Below are positions 32,026 through 40,357 of a stretch of DNA of 64,000 bases, piece after piece (the first letter of the stretch is position 1; each line of letters begins with the position of its first letter). The notes under the pieces were generated by a model, which was given only the letters and a program-made list of their open reading frames with translations, was not told where the DNA came from and did not search any database. The stretch is taken from the NCBI GenBank assembly GCA_965277595.1, contig CBDIDH010000001.1:1-64000 (forward strand), written 5' to 3'. The position numbers and the translations under genes were made by a program. This DNA comes from CBDIDH01 sp965277595. GTDB lineage: Bacteria; Planctomycetota; Planctomycetia; Isosphaerales; Isosphaeraceae.

Positions 32026-32388
32026 CTAGGGCTTCCCCGTCTTGCCGCCCCATCCGTCAAGCAGCTTCTTCTGGCGGGCCATCTCCTCCTGGGCCTCCTC
32101 GACGATCGTCTCGCAGACCAGTTTGCAGAGCCGCTCGACCAGCGGGTCGTCGAGCTTGTAGAAGACCTGCAAGCCCTCCTTGCGGCGGGCCACCAGCCCC
32201 GCCTCGGCCAGCATCTTCAGGTGCTTGGAGACGTTGGCCTGGTTCCGGCCGGTCTCCTCGACCACCTGGGTGACGTTGCGCTCCCCCGCCATCAGGCTGC
32301 GAAGGATCGTCAGCCGGGTCGGGTCCGCCAGCATGCGGAACTTCTCGGCCATCAAGTCCAGGAACTCGTCGGGAATCGTGGCGGTCAT
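32026..32388 (-). CDS. ArsR-family repressor of the sulfur block
   Basis: A 120-residue winged-helix repressor from ATG 32388 with MLADPTRLTILRSLMAGERN and the recognition helix region NQANVSKHLKMLAEAGLVAR. Two cysteines sit close together in RLCKLVC near the C-terminus and could sense metals or persulfides. Repressors of this kind (BigR/SqrR, Rhodobacter and Agrobacterium) regulate sulfide and persulfide detoxification, and this one diverges from just such genes. The -35 box of the divergent promoter lies only 4 bp upstream of its start codon. Confidence 0.87.
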   Translation of the reverse strand: MTATIPDEFLDLMAEKFRMLADPTRLTILRSLMAGERNVTQVVEETGRNQANVSKHLKMLAEAGLVARRKEGLQVFYKLDDPLVERLCKLVCETIVEEAQEEMARQKKLLDGWGGKTGKP

Positions 32389-32391
32389 GGC

Positions 32392-32420
32392 TTGACTGAT
32401 TAACCAGACAGGAATATAGT
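32392..32420 (+). promoter_or_regulatory. Promoter of the sulfur operon
   Basis: TTGACT (32392-32397), 17-bp spacer, TATAGT (32415-32420): a near-consensus sigma-70 promoter reading into the TGA-containing small gene. The word GAATAT occurs twice (about 32412 and 32436), overlapping and following the -10 box, and may be part of an ArsR site. Confidence 0.7.
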
Positions 32421-32491
32421 TGCCGTGGCGTCCGAGAATATTGTAGCACGGCCCTCGGCGAAGGGAAGTCGCACCGATGCGGAGGAAGGCG

Positions 32492-32698
32492 ATGAACGAC
32501 TGGCTCCCGCCCTTCGGGGTCCTGGCCCTGTGGATCGTCCTGAACCGCTGGGTCCTGCCCCGGATGGGCGTCCCCACCTGAATGGGCGGGTCGTGCGCGG
32601 TGTCGCCGCACCCCGTCGCAGAGAGGCCGAGATCGAGCGGAGATCCGTCCCAAGCCCAGGAGCTCCCGACCGACCCGAGTGGAGAGGTGGATCGATGA
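32492..32698 (+). CDS. Small membrane protein with in-frame TGA: candidate selenoprotein
   Basis: ATG 32492 follows a strong GGAGGAAGG. The first 29 codons give one membrane helix (MNDWLPPFGVLALWIVLNRW) and then VLPRMGVPT. A TGA follows at 32579-32581. Read as selenocysteine, the frame continues MGGSCAVSPHPVAERPRSSG and on to a TGA at 32696-32698, which overlaps the ATG of the dsrE gene by four bases (ATGA). The resulting motif is T-U-M-G-G-S-C. A stem-loop of bacterial SECIS type lies 18 bases after the TGA. I recall small membrane proteins with a GVPT-Cys/Sec-M..C ending near sulfur genes, but could not check. Alternatively a 29-residue peptide. Confidence 0.55.
32593..32611 (+). promoter_or_regulatory. 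Candidate bacterial SECIS element
   Basis: The stem GTGCG/CGCAC, extended by one G-C pair after a bulged C (32598), closes a six-base loop GTGTCG at 32600-32605. The loop starts with G and begins 18 bases after the TGA, inside the 16-37-base spacing known for bacterial SECIS elements. The stem is short and unverified by folding. Confidence 0.45.
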
Positions 32699-33126
32699 AC
32701 CGGATGACGCTGATCGGAATGATGGCGGCTCTGGCCCTGGGGGCGACCCTGGCGACCTGGGCGGACGACAAGCCCGAAGGCGGGCCGCTGAAGGTGGTGG
32801 TCCACGTCAACGTGCCCGAATCGGGCGTCCAGGGTGCGGGCCTGAAGAACGTGACGAACATCCTCAAGGAGGCCCCGGACACGCAGGTCGAGGTCGTCTG
32901 CCACGGGGCGGGCATCGGCCTGGTCGAGAAGGCCCGCACGGAGCACGCCGAGGCGGTCGAGGCCCTCGTGAAGAGGGGCGTGAAGTTCGTGGCGTGCGAG
33001 AACACGATGCGGCAGAAGTCGATCAAGAAGGAGGACCTGCTGCCGGGCGTCGGCACCGTCCACTCGGGGGCCGTCGAGGTCGTCCGCAGGCAGCGGAAGG
33101 ACGGATTCGCCTACTTCAAGCCGTGA
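32695..33126 (+). CDS. DsrE-family sulfur-carrier-like protein (exported)
   Basis: A 143-residue protein with an N-terminal signal segment (MTLIGMMAALALGATLATWA) and a DsrE/YchN fold. Cysteines sit in VEVVCHGAGIGLV and FVACENTMRQKSI; the second is the position conserved in DsrE proteins. It probably binds sulfane sulfur in the periplasm. Its start overlaps the stop of the TGA-containing small gene. It is followed 44 bp later by the rhodanese gene. Confidence 0.85.
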   Translation: MNRMTLIGMMAALALGATLATWADDKPEGGPLKVVVHVNVPESGVQGAGLKNVTNILKEAPDTQVEVVCHGAGIGLVEKARTEHAEAVEALVKRGVKFVACENTMRQKSIKKEDLLPGVGTVHSGAVEVVRRQRKDGFAYFKP

Positions 33127-33170
33127 GCCGGGGACCCCGGCCATGCGACCGGGAACGGAGGGATGCGGTG

Positions 33171-33725
33171 ATGGACGTTCGGACGATCACGCCGAAGGAA
33201 GTCGATGACTTGCGGCGGCGGGGGCGGGCCGTCGAGTTGATCGACGTGCGGACCCCGGTGGAGTACCGGGAGGTCCACGCCGAGGCCGCCCGGTCGGTCC
33301 CCCTGGACCGGCTCGAACCCAGGGCTGTGATGGAGGGCCGAATCGGCACGAGTGAGGAGCCGCTGTACATGATTTGCCGCTCGGGGAGCCGGGGGCGGCA
33401 GGCGTGCGAGGCGTTCCACGCCGCCGGGTTCTCCGGCGTCGTCAACGTCGAGGGCGGCACCCTCGCCTGGGAGAAGGCGGGGCTGCCCCTGGTCCGGGGC
33501 CAGAAGGCGATCTCCCTGGAGCGGCAGGTGCGGATCGCCGCCGGGTCGCTGGTCGTGCTGGGCACGGCGCTGGGGGCGTTCGTCCATCCGGCGTTCCTCG
33601 GGTTGTCGGCCTTCGTCGGGGCCGGGCTGGTCTTTGCGGGCGTCACGGACACCTGCGGCATGGGGATGGTGCTGGCCCGCATGCCCTGGAACCGTTTCGA
33701 GCGGGAGGCGACGTGCCCTCGCTGA
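33171..33725 (+). CDS. Rhodanese with C-terminal membrane segments (YgaP-like)
   Basis: A 184-residue protein from ATG 33171. Residues 1-105 form a rhodanese domain with active-site loop ICRSGSRG. Residues ~120-170 contain two membrane helices (AAGSLVVLGTALGAFVHPAF and FVGAGLVFAGVTDTCGMGMV) of the DUF2892 type. YgaP-like enzymes move sulfane sulfur at the inner membrane. Its stop overlaps the permease start by 13 bp. Confidence 0.9.
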   Translation: MDVRTITPKEVDDLRRRGRAVELIDVRTPVEYREVHAEAARSVPLDRLEPRAVMEGRIGTSEEPLYMICRSGSRGRQACEAFHAAGFSGVVNVEGGTLAWEKAGLPLVRGQKAISLERQVRIAAGSLVVLGTALGAFVHPAFLGLSAFVGAGLVFAGVTDTCGMGMVLARMPWNRFEREATCPR

Positions 33726-34603
33726 TCGGAGACTACCTCTTCTTCGCCGTCTCGCCCGGACTGGACGGCGATTTCCAGGCCGCCTTGGGTCTCGCCTTCG
33801 GGGCCGTCGTTGGCTTCTCGCTGGGCCTGACCGGAGGCGGCGGCTCGATCTTCGCCGTGCCCCTGCTGGTCTACGGCCTGGCCGTGCGGCCCCGTGAGGC
33901 GATCGGCGTCTCGCTGGCCGCCGTGGGGGCGACCGCCCTGGTCGGCGGACTGCGGCGGCTGGCTCGGGGCGAGGTTGAGGTCCGCGCCGGGCTGCTCTTC
34001 GCCGCCGCCGGGATGTTGGGGGCTCCGGCGGGCTCGTGGCTGGGCGGACGGGTGCCCGAGGGCGTGCTGCTGGCCCTGTTCGCCGCCCTCATGCTCGCCG
34101 TCGCCGTGAGGATGTGGCTGCAAGCGTCACGGAGGCCCGAGGAGACACGGGCGGTCCGTGCCCCGTCCTCCATTTCGCCCGACGAACAGGGTCCCTCCTG
34201 CCGCCGTGACCCAGACGGGCGGCTCGCCCTCACGTCCCGGTGCTTCGCCGTGCTGGTGGTCGCCGGGCTGGCGGCGGGCGTCCTCTCGGGCCTCTTCGGC
34301 GTCGGCGGCGGGTTCGTGATCGTCCCGGCCCTGGTGCTCGTCACCGGCATGGGCATCCACCGGGCCGTCGCCACCTCGCTGCTGGTCATCGCCCTGGTCG
34401 GCGCTTCGGGCGTGGCCTCGCACCTCGCCGCCGGTCGCCCGCTGCCTCTGGCGTTGACGGGCCTGTTCGTGGCGGGCGGGCTCGCCGGGATGGAACTCGG
34501 GTCCCTGGCGGGCCGTCGCCTGGGCGGCCCCGGACTCCAGAAGCTCTTCGCCTCGGCGATGGTCGCCGTGGCTGCCTTCATCGTCCTCAAGAGCATCGCC
34601 TGA
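33713..34603 (+). CDS. TauE/SafE-family permease (sulfite/organosulfonate exporter type)
   Basis: Starts at GTG 33713 inside the rhodanese gene. The 296-residue product has two four-helix TauE/SafE halves: FGAVVGFSLGLTGGGGSIFA and, after a hydrophilic linker at ~135-170, AAGVLSGLFGVGGGFVIVPA. Both carry the GG(G/S) repeat typical of the family. In an operon of sulfur transferases it most likely exports sulfite or another sulfur anion. The linker is longer than usual. Confidence 0.88.
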   Translation: MPSLIGDYLFFAVSPGLDGDFQAALGLAFGAVVGFSLGLTGGGGSIFAVPLLVYGLAVRPREAIGVSLAAVGATALVGGLRRLARGEVEVRAGLLFAAAGMLGAPAGSWLGGRVPEGVLLALFAALMLAVAVRMWLQASRRPEETRAVRAPSSISPDEQGPSCRRDPDGRLALTSRCFAVLVVAGLAAGVLSGLFGVGGGFVIVPALVLVTGMGIHRAVATSLLVIALVGASGVASHLAAGRPLPLALTGLFVAGGLAGMELGSLAGRRLGGPGLQKLFASAMVAVAAFIVLKSIA

Positions 34604-34620
34604 AGCAGGAGCGTCCCCCA

Positions 34621-36033
34621 ATGTTCTTCCACCAGCGGTTCGTGCCCGGCCTGGCGATCTACAGCTACATGGTCGGCGACGAGAAATCCAGGCAGTGCGC
34701 GGTCATCGACCCGACCAGGGATGTGGGCGAGTACCTGGAGGTCGCCAGGCGGGAGGGGCTGCACATCACGCACGTCCTGGAGACCCACGTCCACGCCGAC
34801 TTCGTGAGCGGGTCCGCCGAGTTGAAGGCCCGGCTGGGCGACGACGTGCGAATCATCGTCTCCGGCATGGGCGGGGAGGAGTGGACCCCTCCGCACGCCG
34901 ACCGGGCGGTGGCCGACGGCGACGAAATCGCCCTGGGCACCGTGCGGCTAAAGGCGATCCACACGCCAGGCCACACCCCCGAGCACGTCTCCTGGGCCTT
35001 GTTCGACGACACCCGGAGCAAGGACGCCCCCTGGCTGGTCTTCACGGGCGACTTCCTGTTCGTCGGCGACGTGGGACGGCCCGACCTGCTCGGTGAGGAG
35101 GCCCGCAAGAGCCTCGCCCACCAGCTTTATCGCAGCGTCTTCGACCGGTTGCCGACCCTGCCGGACTTCACCGAGGTCTACCCCGCCCACGGGGCCGGGT
35201 CGCTCTGCGGCAAGGCGATCGGCTCCCGCAGCACCTCCACCCTCGGCTACGAGCGGCGGTTCAGCGGGGCTCTCCAGCCGAAGGAGGAGCCCCGGTGGGT
35301 CTCCACCCTGCTGGAGGGGATGCCGATCGCCCCGCCCTACTTCCTCCGCATGAAGCGGGTCAACTCCGAGGGGCCGAAGGTCCTCGGCCCCGAGCCGCTC
35401 GGTCGGAAGCGGTTCACGGCGAAGGAGGTCCACGACCGGGTGTGCGAGCACTGCCTGGTCCTGGACGCGCGGCCCAAGGAGGCGTTCGCCGCCGCCCACA
35501 TCCCCGGCTCGGTCAACATCCCGCTGGGGAGCAACCTGCCGACCTGGGCGGGCTGGGTCCTGCCGTACGACCGCCCCATCCTGATCGTGCCCGACGACCC
35601 GGACGACGTGCCCGAGGTGGTCACGCACCTGCTGCGGGTCGGGTTCGACGACGTGCAGGGCTACCTGGAGGGCGGCATGGCCGACTGGGAGACCCACGGC
35701 TTCGAGTTGGGCCGCCTGGAGACGACCTCGGTCCGGGAACTGGCCGCCAGACTCGGGAAGGATTCCGGTCGCCCGTTCGTGCTCGACGTGCGGACCGAAT
35801 CGGAGTGGGACTCCGGGCACGTCGAGGGGGCGTCGCACATCCACGGCGGCAAGCTCCAGGAGCGGATGTCGGAGGTTCCCAGGGACAGGCCGGTGGCGGT
35901 AGTCTGCGGCTCGGGCTACCGGGCGTCGATTGCCTCGTCGTTCCTGAAGCGGGAAGGGTACGAGGACGTGACCAACGTGCTCGGCGGCATGTCCGCCTGG
36001 AAGGCCGCCGGGCTGCCGACGGTGGTGGGCTGA
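34621..36033 (+). CDS. Persulfide dioxygenase-like MBL domain fused to two rhodanese domains
   Basis: A 470-residue protein. Residues ~1-240 are an ETHE1-like MBL domain (THVHADF, AIHTPGHTPEHVS, FTGDFLFVGDVGRPDL, YPAHGAGSLCG). Residues ~265-365 are a rhodanese domain without the catalytic cysteine (LIVPDDPDDV). Residues ~375-470 are an active-type rhodanese with VVCGSGYRAS. ETHE1-type enzymes oxidise glutathione persulfide to sulfite. The fusion is the central enzyme of the block. It starts 17 bp after the permease. Confidence 0.92.
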   Translation: MFFHQRFVPGLAIYSYMVGDEKSRQCAVIDPTRDVGEYLEVARREGLHITHVLETHVHADFVSGSAELKARLGDDVRIIVSGMGGEEWTPPHADRAVADGDEIALGTVRLKAIHTPGHTPEHVSWALFDDTRSKDAPWLVFTGDFLFVGDVGRPDLLGEEARKSLAHQLYRSVFDRLPTLPDFTEVYPAHGAGSLCGKAIGSRSTSTLGYERRFSGALQPKEEPRWVSTLLEGMPIAPPYFLRMKRVNSEGPKVLGPEPLGRKRFTAKEVHDRVCEHCLVLDARPKEAFAAAHIPGSVNIPLGSNLPTWAGWVLPYDRPILIVPDDPDDVPEVVTHLLRVGFDDVQGYLEGGMADWETHGFELGRLETTSVRELAARLGKDSGRPFVLDVRTESEWDSGHVEGASHIHGGKLQERMSEVPRDRPVAVVCGSGYRASIASSFLKREGYEDVTNVLGGMSAWKAAGLPTVVG

Positions 36034-36082
36034 GCGTCGAGAAGGACAGGGTTTTGAGAAGGCTTCAATGGAGGAGGTTGCG

Positions 36083-36580
36083 ATGTTGATGAAGCGTCGA
36101 ATGGCGCGGGCCGTCCCCGGCCTGGTGGTCGCCCTCGGGGGGCTGATGGCCCTGGGCGGGGCCTCGCCCCAGGAGAAGGCGGCGAAGGCAGAGGCGACCG
36201 TCGAGCCGGGCTCCAAGGGGCATGGCAAGATGGTCTTCGCGCTGACCACCGGCCTGGAGGACCTCCAGTCGGTGAACATGGCGATCCGCCACGCCGGGAT
36301 GGCGAAGAAGTCGGGCTTCCTCGACGACTCCGTGCTGCTGGTGTATGGGCGGGCCGTCCAGGCGTTTTCGAAGGACATCACCGCCAAGCCCACGCAGGTC
36401 GCCGCCGCCATCAAGGAGGCGAAGGAGGCCGGTGCCCGCATCATCCTCTGCGGCGAGGCGCTCAAGCGGTTCGACATCCCGAAGGAGTAGCTCGAACCGG
36501 GCGTCGATGAAGTCGTGCCCAACTCGATCTTCACGCTCGCCGAGTTGGTGTCCAAGGGCTATCAGGTCATCAAATACTGA
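36083..36580 (+). pseudogene. DsrE-family exported protein with internal amber codon
   Basis: From ATG 36083 (GGAGG upstream) the product has a signal segment (VPGLVVALGGLMALGGASPQ) and a DsrE fold with MVFALTTGLEDLQSVNMAIR and IILCGEALKRF. A TAG at 36488-36490 interrupts it after FDIPKE; the frame continues LEPGVDEVVPNSIFTLAELV to a TGA at 36578-36580. CAG to TAG is the likely change. The short form lacks only the last ~30 residues and may still fold. It is co-directional with the sulfur genes on both sides. Confidence 0.75.
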
Positions 36581-36596
36581 TCGAGGGGGCCGACGG

Positions 36597-38213
36597 ATGT
36601 CCGCACGGAAAGCAACACTCATCTCGGCGTCCGTCGGCCTTCTGTGGGCGGTCATCGCCCCGACGGCCATCGCCGGGGAGCCCGAGCCCGCCTCGATCTC
36701 GCTAGTCTACATCGCCGACCTGCACGCCCAACTGGAGCCGCACGACGAGTTCTTCTGGCACGACGGGAAGGACGAGACGGCGACGGCGGGCGGCGTCTCC
36801 CGGATCGCCACGGCGGTCGAGGCGATCCGCAAGGAGCGTCCCGGCAGGGTTCTCCTCATGGACGCCGGGGACACGATCCAGGGCTCGGCGGCAGCCGCCT
36901 GGACCGAGGGCAAGGCGGTCGTCGCCCCGGTCAACGCCCTGAAGCTCGACCTGGGCATCCCCGGCAACTGGGAGGTCGTCTACGGGGCCAAGGTCCTGGA
37001 GGAACGGGCGAAGGAGTTCCGCCACCCGCTGATCGCTTCCAACCTGCGGGATGCGAAGTCGAAGAAACTCGTTTTCCCGCCCTATCTCGTGAAGGAGGTG
37101 GGCGGCGTCCGCATCGGCGTGATCGGCTTCACCGACCCCGACGTGCCCGAACGCCAGCCGCCGAGCTACAGCAAGGGGCTGGCCTACGACGGGGCCGACG
37201 TGCTCCCGCCGCTGATCGAGGAGCTTCGCCGCAAGGAGATGGTCGATGTCGTCGTCCTCCTGACCCACGTCGGCCTGCCCAAGTCGATCCGCCTGGCCGA
37301 GACGCTCAAGGGGGTGGACTTCGTGTTCTCAAGCGACACCCACGAGCGGACCCACGAGCCGATCGTCCGGGGCGAAACCTGGGTCGTGGAGCCCGGCAGC
37401 TTCGGCTCGTTCCTGGGCCGTCTGGACCTTCTCATCAAGAGCGGCAAGGTCGTCGATCGGAAGTGGGAACTGATCGAGTTGCGGGCCGACCGCTTCGCCG
37501 AGGCCCCGAGGGTCAAGCGGGTCGTGGACGAGACCCTGGCCCCGATGAGGCCCAGGCTCGGCAAGATCATCGGCGAGACCAAGGCCACGCTGATGCGCTA
37601 CAACGTCGTGGAGACGAGCCTCGACGACGTGCTCTCGGACGCACTGAGGGAGGCGGCGGGCACGGAGATCGGCCTCTCCAACGGCTTTCGGTTCTCCCCG
37701 CCGACGCCACCGGGGCCGATCCGTGAGGCCGACCTCTGGGACTGGTATCCGATCACGACGAGGCTGAAGGTCGGCAAGGTCACGGGCAGGCAACTCCGGG
37801 CGTTCTGGGAGCGGGAGACGGAGCATGTCTTCGCCGCCGACCCGGACAGGCTCTTCGGCGGCTGGCTGCCCCGCCCCTCGGGCATGACCGTGCGGTTCGC
37901 CGCCCACGCCCCCGAAGGGCACCGGGTCCGGGAGGTCCGGGTCGGCGGCGAACCCCTGGAGGACGACCGAGAGTACACGCTGGTGGCCTGCGAGCGGGAG
38001 GGGGACGAGCCCGACAAGCTCTGCCGCATCCCGCACGTCAAGGAGCCACGGGTCCTCGGCCTCGACGCCCACGAGGCGGTCCGAAGATACCTCGCCAGAC
38101 ACTCCCCCCTCCCGGCCCCGGAGGGCGGGAGGGTCGTCGCCGTGGACCTGCCGCCGGTCGTCCGCTCCCAGGTGCTCGGGTCGGGACCTGACCGAGATGG
38201 ACGACCCAAGTGA
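36597..38213 (+). CDS. SoxB-like / 5'-nucleotidase-family metallophosphoesterase
   Basis: A 538-residue exported protein (N-terminal signal ISASVGLLWAVIAPTAIAG). The phosphoesterase domain has YIADLHAQL, MDAGDTIQGSAA, PGNWEVVYG, LLTHVGLP and SSDTHERTHE. The Trp after Asn in GNWE, where nucleotidases have GNHE, is a mark of SoxB-type thiosulfohydrolases. The C-terminal 5'-nucleotidase domain follows (~330-500). Given its place in a sulfur block, a thiosulfate- or sulfonate-releasing role is more likely than nucleotide hydrolysis. That is inference. Confidence 0.85.
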   Translation: MSARKATLISASVGLLWAVIAPTAIAGEPEPASISLVYIADLHAQLEPHDEFFWHDGKDETATAGGVSRIATAVEAIRKERPGRVLLMDAGDTIQGSAAAAWTEGKAVVAPVNALKLDLGIPGNWEVVYGAKVLEERAKEFRHPLIASNLRDAKSKKLVFPPYLVKEVGGVRIGVIGFTDPDVPERQPPSYSKGLAYDGADVLPPLIEELRRKEMVDVVVLLTHVGLPKSIRLAETLKGVDFVFSSDTHERTHEPIVRGETWVVEPGSFGSFLGRLDLLIKSGKVVDRKWELIELRADRFAEAPRVKRVVDETLAPMRPRLGKIIGETKATLMRYNVVETSLDDVLSDALREAAGTEIGLSNGFRFSPPTPPGPIREADLWDWYPITTRLKVGKVTGRQLRAFWERETEHVFAADPDRLFGGWLPRPSGMTVRFAAHAPEGHRVREVRVGGEPLEDDREYTLVACEREGDEPDKLCRIPHVKEPRVLGLDAHEAVRRYLARHSPLPAPEGGRVVAVDLPPVVRSQVLGSGPDRDGRPK

Positions 38214-38259
38214 TGAGCCGAAATCCAGACCTACGACACCCGATTTTTAGGAGGCCACG

Positions 38260-38919
38260 ATGCGAGTAAGTTTCCGGTCCCTGTCGAAGTTTCGCCCGAC
38301 GGTCGCCCTCGTCGCCTGCTTGATCGGCTTGGGGGCGGGGTCTCTGCTGACGACCGCCACGAGGCCCACCGCCGCCAAAGCGGACGACGGGAAGCCCGCC
38401 CACGCCCAGATGCCGGTGGGGGTGAAGGCCCCGATCCAGGAGATCCTCCACTGCCCGCTCGCCTTCGCAGGCGTCCACCTCCTGAAGGACCTGCCCGAGC
38501 ACCCGCAGGTCGCCTACCACTATTGCAAGCCGGTCAACGACGACGTGAGCCAGTGCGTCCTCTACGACGGCACCGGCCCGGACGCCAGGCTGATCGGGGT
38601 CGAGTACCTCGTCAGCGATGCCATCTACCGGACGATGCCGCCCGAGGAGAAGGTCTACTGGCACGACCACAAGTACGAGATCGATTCCGGGCTGCTCAAG
38701 AGCCTGACGCAGACGGGGGCGGACGAGGAGAAGGCGATTAAGGCCGTCCGCCCCCTCTGGGGCAAGGTGTTCCACACCTGGGCGACCGGCAAGACCTACC
38801 CCAGCGGCCCGCCCCGGCTGTTCTGGGCCGTCACCGGGAAAGCGCCGTACGTCCTCCCACCGGATGCCAAGCTCCCGGCCGAACTGGAGGAGAGGCGGGC
38901 GAAGAATGGGGCGAAGTAG
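38260..38919 (+). CDS. DUF1264 (OBAP-like) protein
   Basis: A 219-residue protein with a signal segment (TVALVACLIGLGAGSLLTTA) and a DUF1264 domain: HCPLAFAGVHLLKDLPEHPQ, YHYCKPVNDDVSQCVLYDG, VYWHDHKYEIDSGLLK. The family is known from plant oil-body-associated proteins and from bacteria, without a firm function. It is the last gene of the sulfur-block direction and lies 46 bp after the SoxB-like gene. A strong hairpin follows. Confidence 0.87.
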   Translation: MRVSFRSLSKFRPTVALVACLIGLGAGSLLTTATRPTAAKADDGKPAHAQMPVGVKAPIQEILHCPLAFAGVHLLKDLPEHPQVAYHYCKPVNDDVSQCVLYDGTGPDARLIGVEYLVSDAIYRTMPPEEKVYWHDHKYEIDSGLLKSLTQTGADEEKAIKAVRPLWGKVFHTWATGKTYPSGPPRLFWAVTGKAPYVLPPDAKLPAELEERRAKNGAK

Positions 38920-38953
38920 GCGTTCAGACAGTTCCGGGCCTTGCGAGGCCGTG

Positions 38954-38989
38954 GCCCCGCCCCTCGGATGACGCATCGAGGGGCGGGGC
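38954..38989. terminator. GC-rich hairpin ending the sulfur block
   Basis: 13-bp perfect arms GCCCCGCCCCTCG (38954-38966) and CGAGGGGCGGGGC (38977-38989) with a 10-base loop, 35 bp after the DUF1264 stop. No T-run follows, so termination strength is uncertain. Confidence 0.55.
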
Positions 38990-39323
38990 TCGCCAGCCCC
39001 CGGCCGATCACCCGACGATCGAGCCCTTCCGGGGCCGAAGCCTCACGCCCCTCGGAAGTCGGTCGAGGACGGCGACGGCGACTCCCAGGGCATCATCGCC
39101 ACCGTCCGGGCGACTTCGGGATCAGGGCCAATGGAGGGGCGGGCCTGATGCCGGGGGTGGCGGTCGGCACCGGCCGGTTTGAGTCTCCCAGGCCGTCCCC
39201 GCCGCCGCCCGCGCCACCGGCAACCTCGTTCCTGTGACGGCGGCGAGAAAATGTGTATGAAATCGTGCTCGACCGGGTAGTAAAGGGGTAGTGGCCAAGC
39301 GAGGCCGACCGGAGGGCGATGGG
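38990..39323. other. Intergenic region before the sigma factor gene
   Basis: GC-rich until ~39240, then ATGTGTATGAAATCGTG-type sequence and GGGTAGTAAAGGGGTAGTG just ahead of the sigma-factor gene. No coding frame or RNA gene recognised. Confidence 0.4.
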
Positions 39324-40105
39324 GTGAACGACGGAGGCGTGGATTCGGTGGCCCAGGGACTTCGGACTCTCTTCGAGGTGGGGTCCGTCGGCGGGTTGCC
39401 GGACGGGCAACTCCTGGATCGTTTCGTGGCCCGGCGAGAGGAGGCCGTCTTCGAGGCCATCGTCCGTCGCCACGGCCCGATGGTCTGGGGCGTCTGCCGC
39501 CGGGTCCTCCGGGACCACCACGACGCCGAGGACGCAACCCAGGCGACCTTCCTCGTGCTGGCCCGCAAGGCGGCCTCGGTGAAGGATCGGGAGAGACTCG
39601 GCAACTGGCTCTACGGCGTGGCGTACCGGACGGCCAGGAAGGCGAGGTCGACGAGGGCAAAGAGGCGGGCGCGGGAGGGACAGGTGGCGAACTTGCCCGA
39701 GCCGGGATCGACCACGGTGCGGCCGGATGAACGCCTCGATCTCCTGGACCTTGAGTTGAGCCGCCTGCCCGAGAAGTACCGCACCCCCATCGTCCTTTGC
39801 GACTTGGAGGGGAGGTCGCACCGGGAAGCCGCCGAGCAACTCGGTTGGCCGATCGGGACCGTCTCGGGGCGGCTGTCGAGGGGCAGGACGCTGCTGGCGA
39901 GGCGGCTCTCTCGTGGCGGGGTGCCGCTCTCGGCCGGCTCGCTCGCCCTGCTGCTGGCCCAGGAGTCGGCGTCGGCCGCCGTGCCGGGCGAGTTGATCGG
40001 CCCCACGGCCCAGGCCGCGAGCCTGTTTGCGGCGGGGCGAGCCGCCCTGGCCGGGGTGGCCTCGGCCGAGGTCGTTACCCTGGCAAGACAGGTGCTCACG
40101 ATGTA
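39324..40105 (+). pseudogene. ECF sigma factor of planctomycete type, 3' end cut by a MITE
   Basis: Sigma region 2 is seen in LLDRFVARREEAVFEAIVRR, GVCRRVLRDHHDAEDATQAT and FLVLARKAASV; region 4 in LPEKYRTPIVLCDLEGRSHR and EAAEQLGWPIGTVSGRLSRG. The long Ala-rich tail typical of planctomycete ECF factors begins (SLALLLAQESASAAVPGEL) and is broken at ~40105, where a MITE adds about 33 foreign codons to a TAA near 40205. GTG 39324 has GGAGGG seven bases upstream; GTG 39291 is the alternative. The sigma core is intact and may work. Confidence 0.75.
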
Positions 40106-40357
40106 TGCGTTCACGGCCCGAAAAACGAATGTTCAGTGCACGGAATTTATTGGAATGACCTTGTATTTGTGGTGGGAGTTGCAGGTAAAACTGAACGTAT
40201 CATAATTGCAACCGATAAACTGTAATGACTATACCGCTACAGTAAATCAAGTTGTGTTCAGTATGTGGAGTTCTCCATTTCGAAGAAATGCCTTGTTTTT
40301 CGCTTAATATCGGAAGGCGCCGTACAGTATACATCCGTTTTTCGGGCCGTGAACGCC
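40106..40357. mobile_element. 252-bp MITE-like element flanked by TA
   Basis: Terminal inverted repeats GCGTTCACGGCCCGAAAAAC (from 40107) and its complement ending at 40356 match over at least 25 bp with one mismatch. TA dinucleotides flank both ends (40104-40105, 40358-40359). The interior is AT-rich and non-coding. It looks like a Tc1/mariner-IS630-type MITE. Sigma-factor sequence lies to the left and IS66 sequence to the right. Confidence 0.7.

Noticed and set aside
36488..36490. TAG in the second dsrE gene as pyrrolysine
   Set aside because: No sign of pyrrolysine use, the position is not catalytic, and a CAG to TAG change explains it simply.
34948..36555. 535-codon minus-strand frame
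   Set aside because: Antisense to the persulfide dioxygenase-rhodanese gene, whose motifs are clear.
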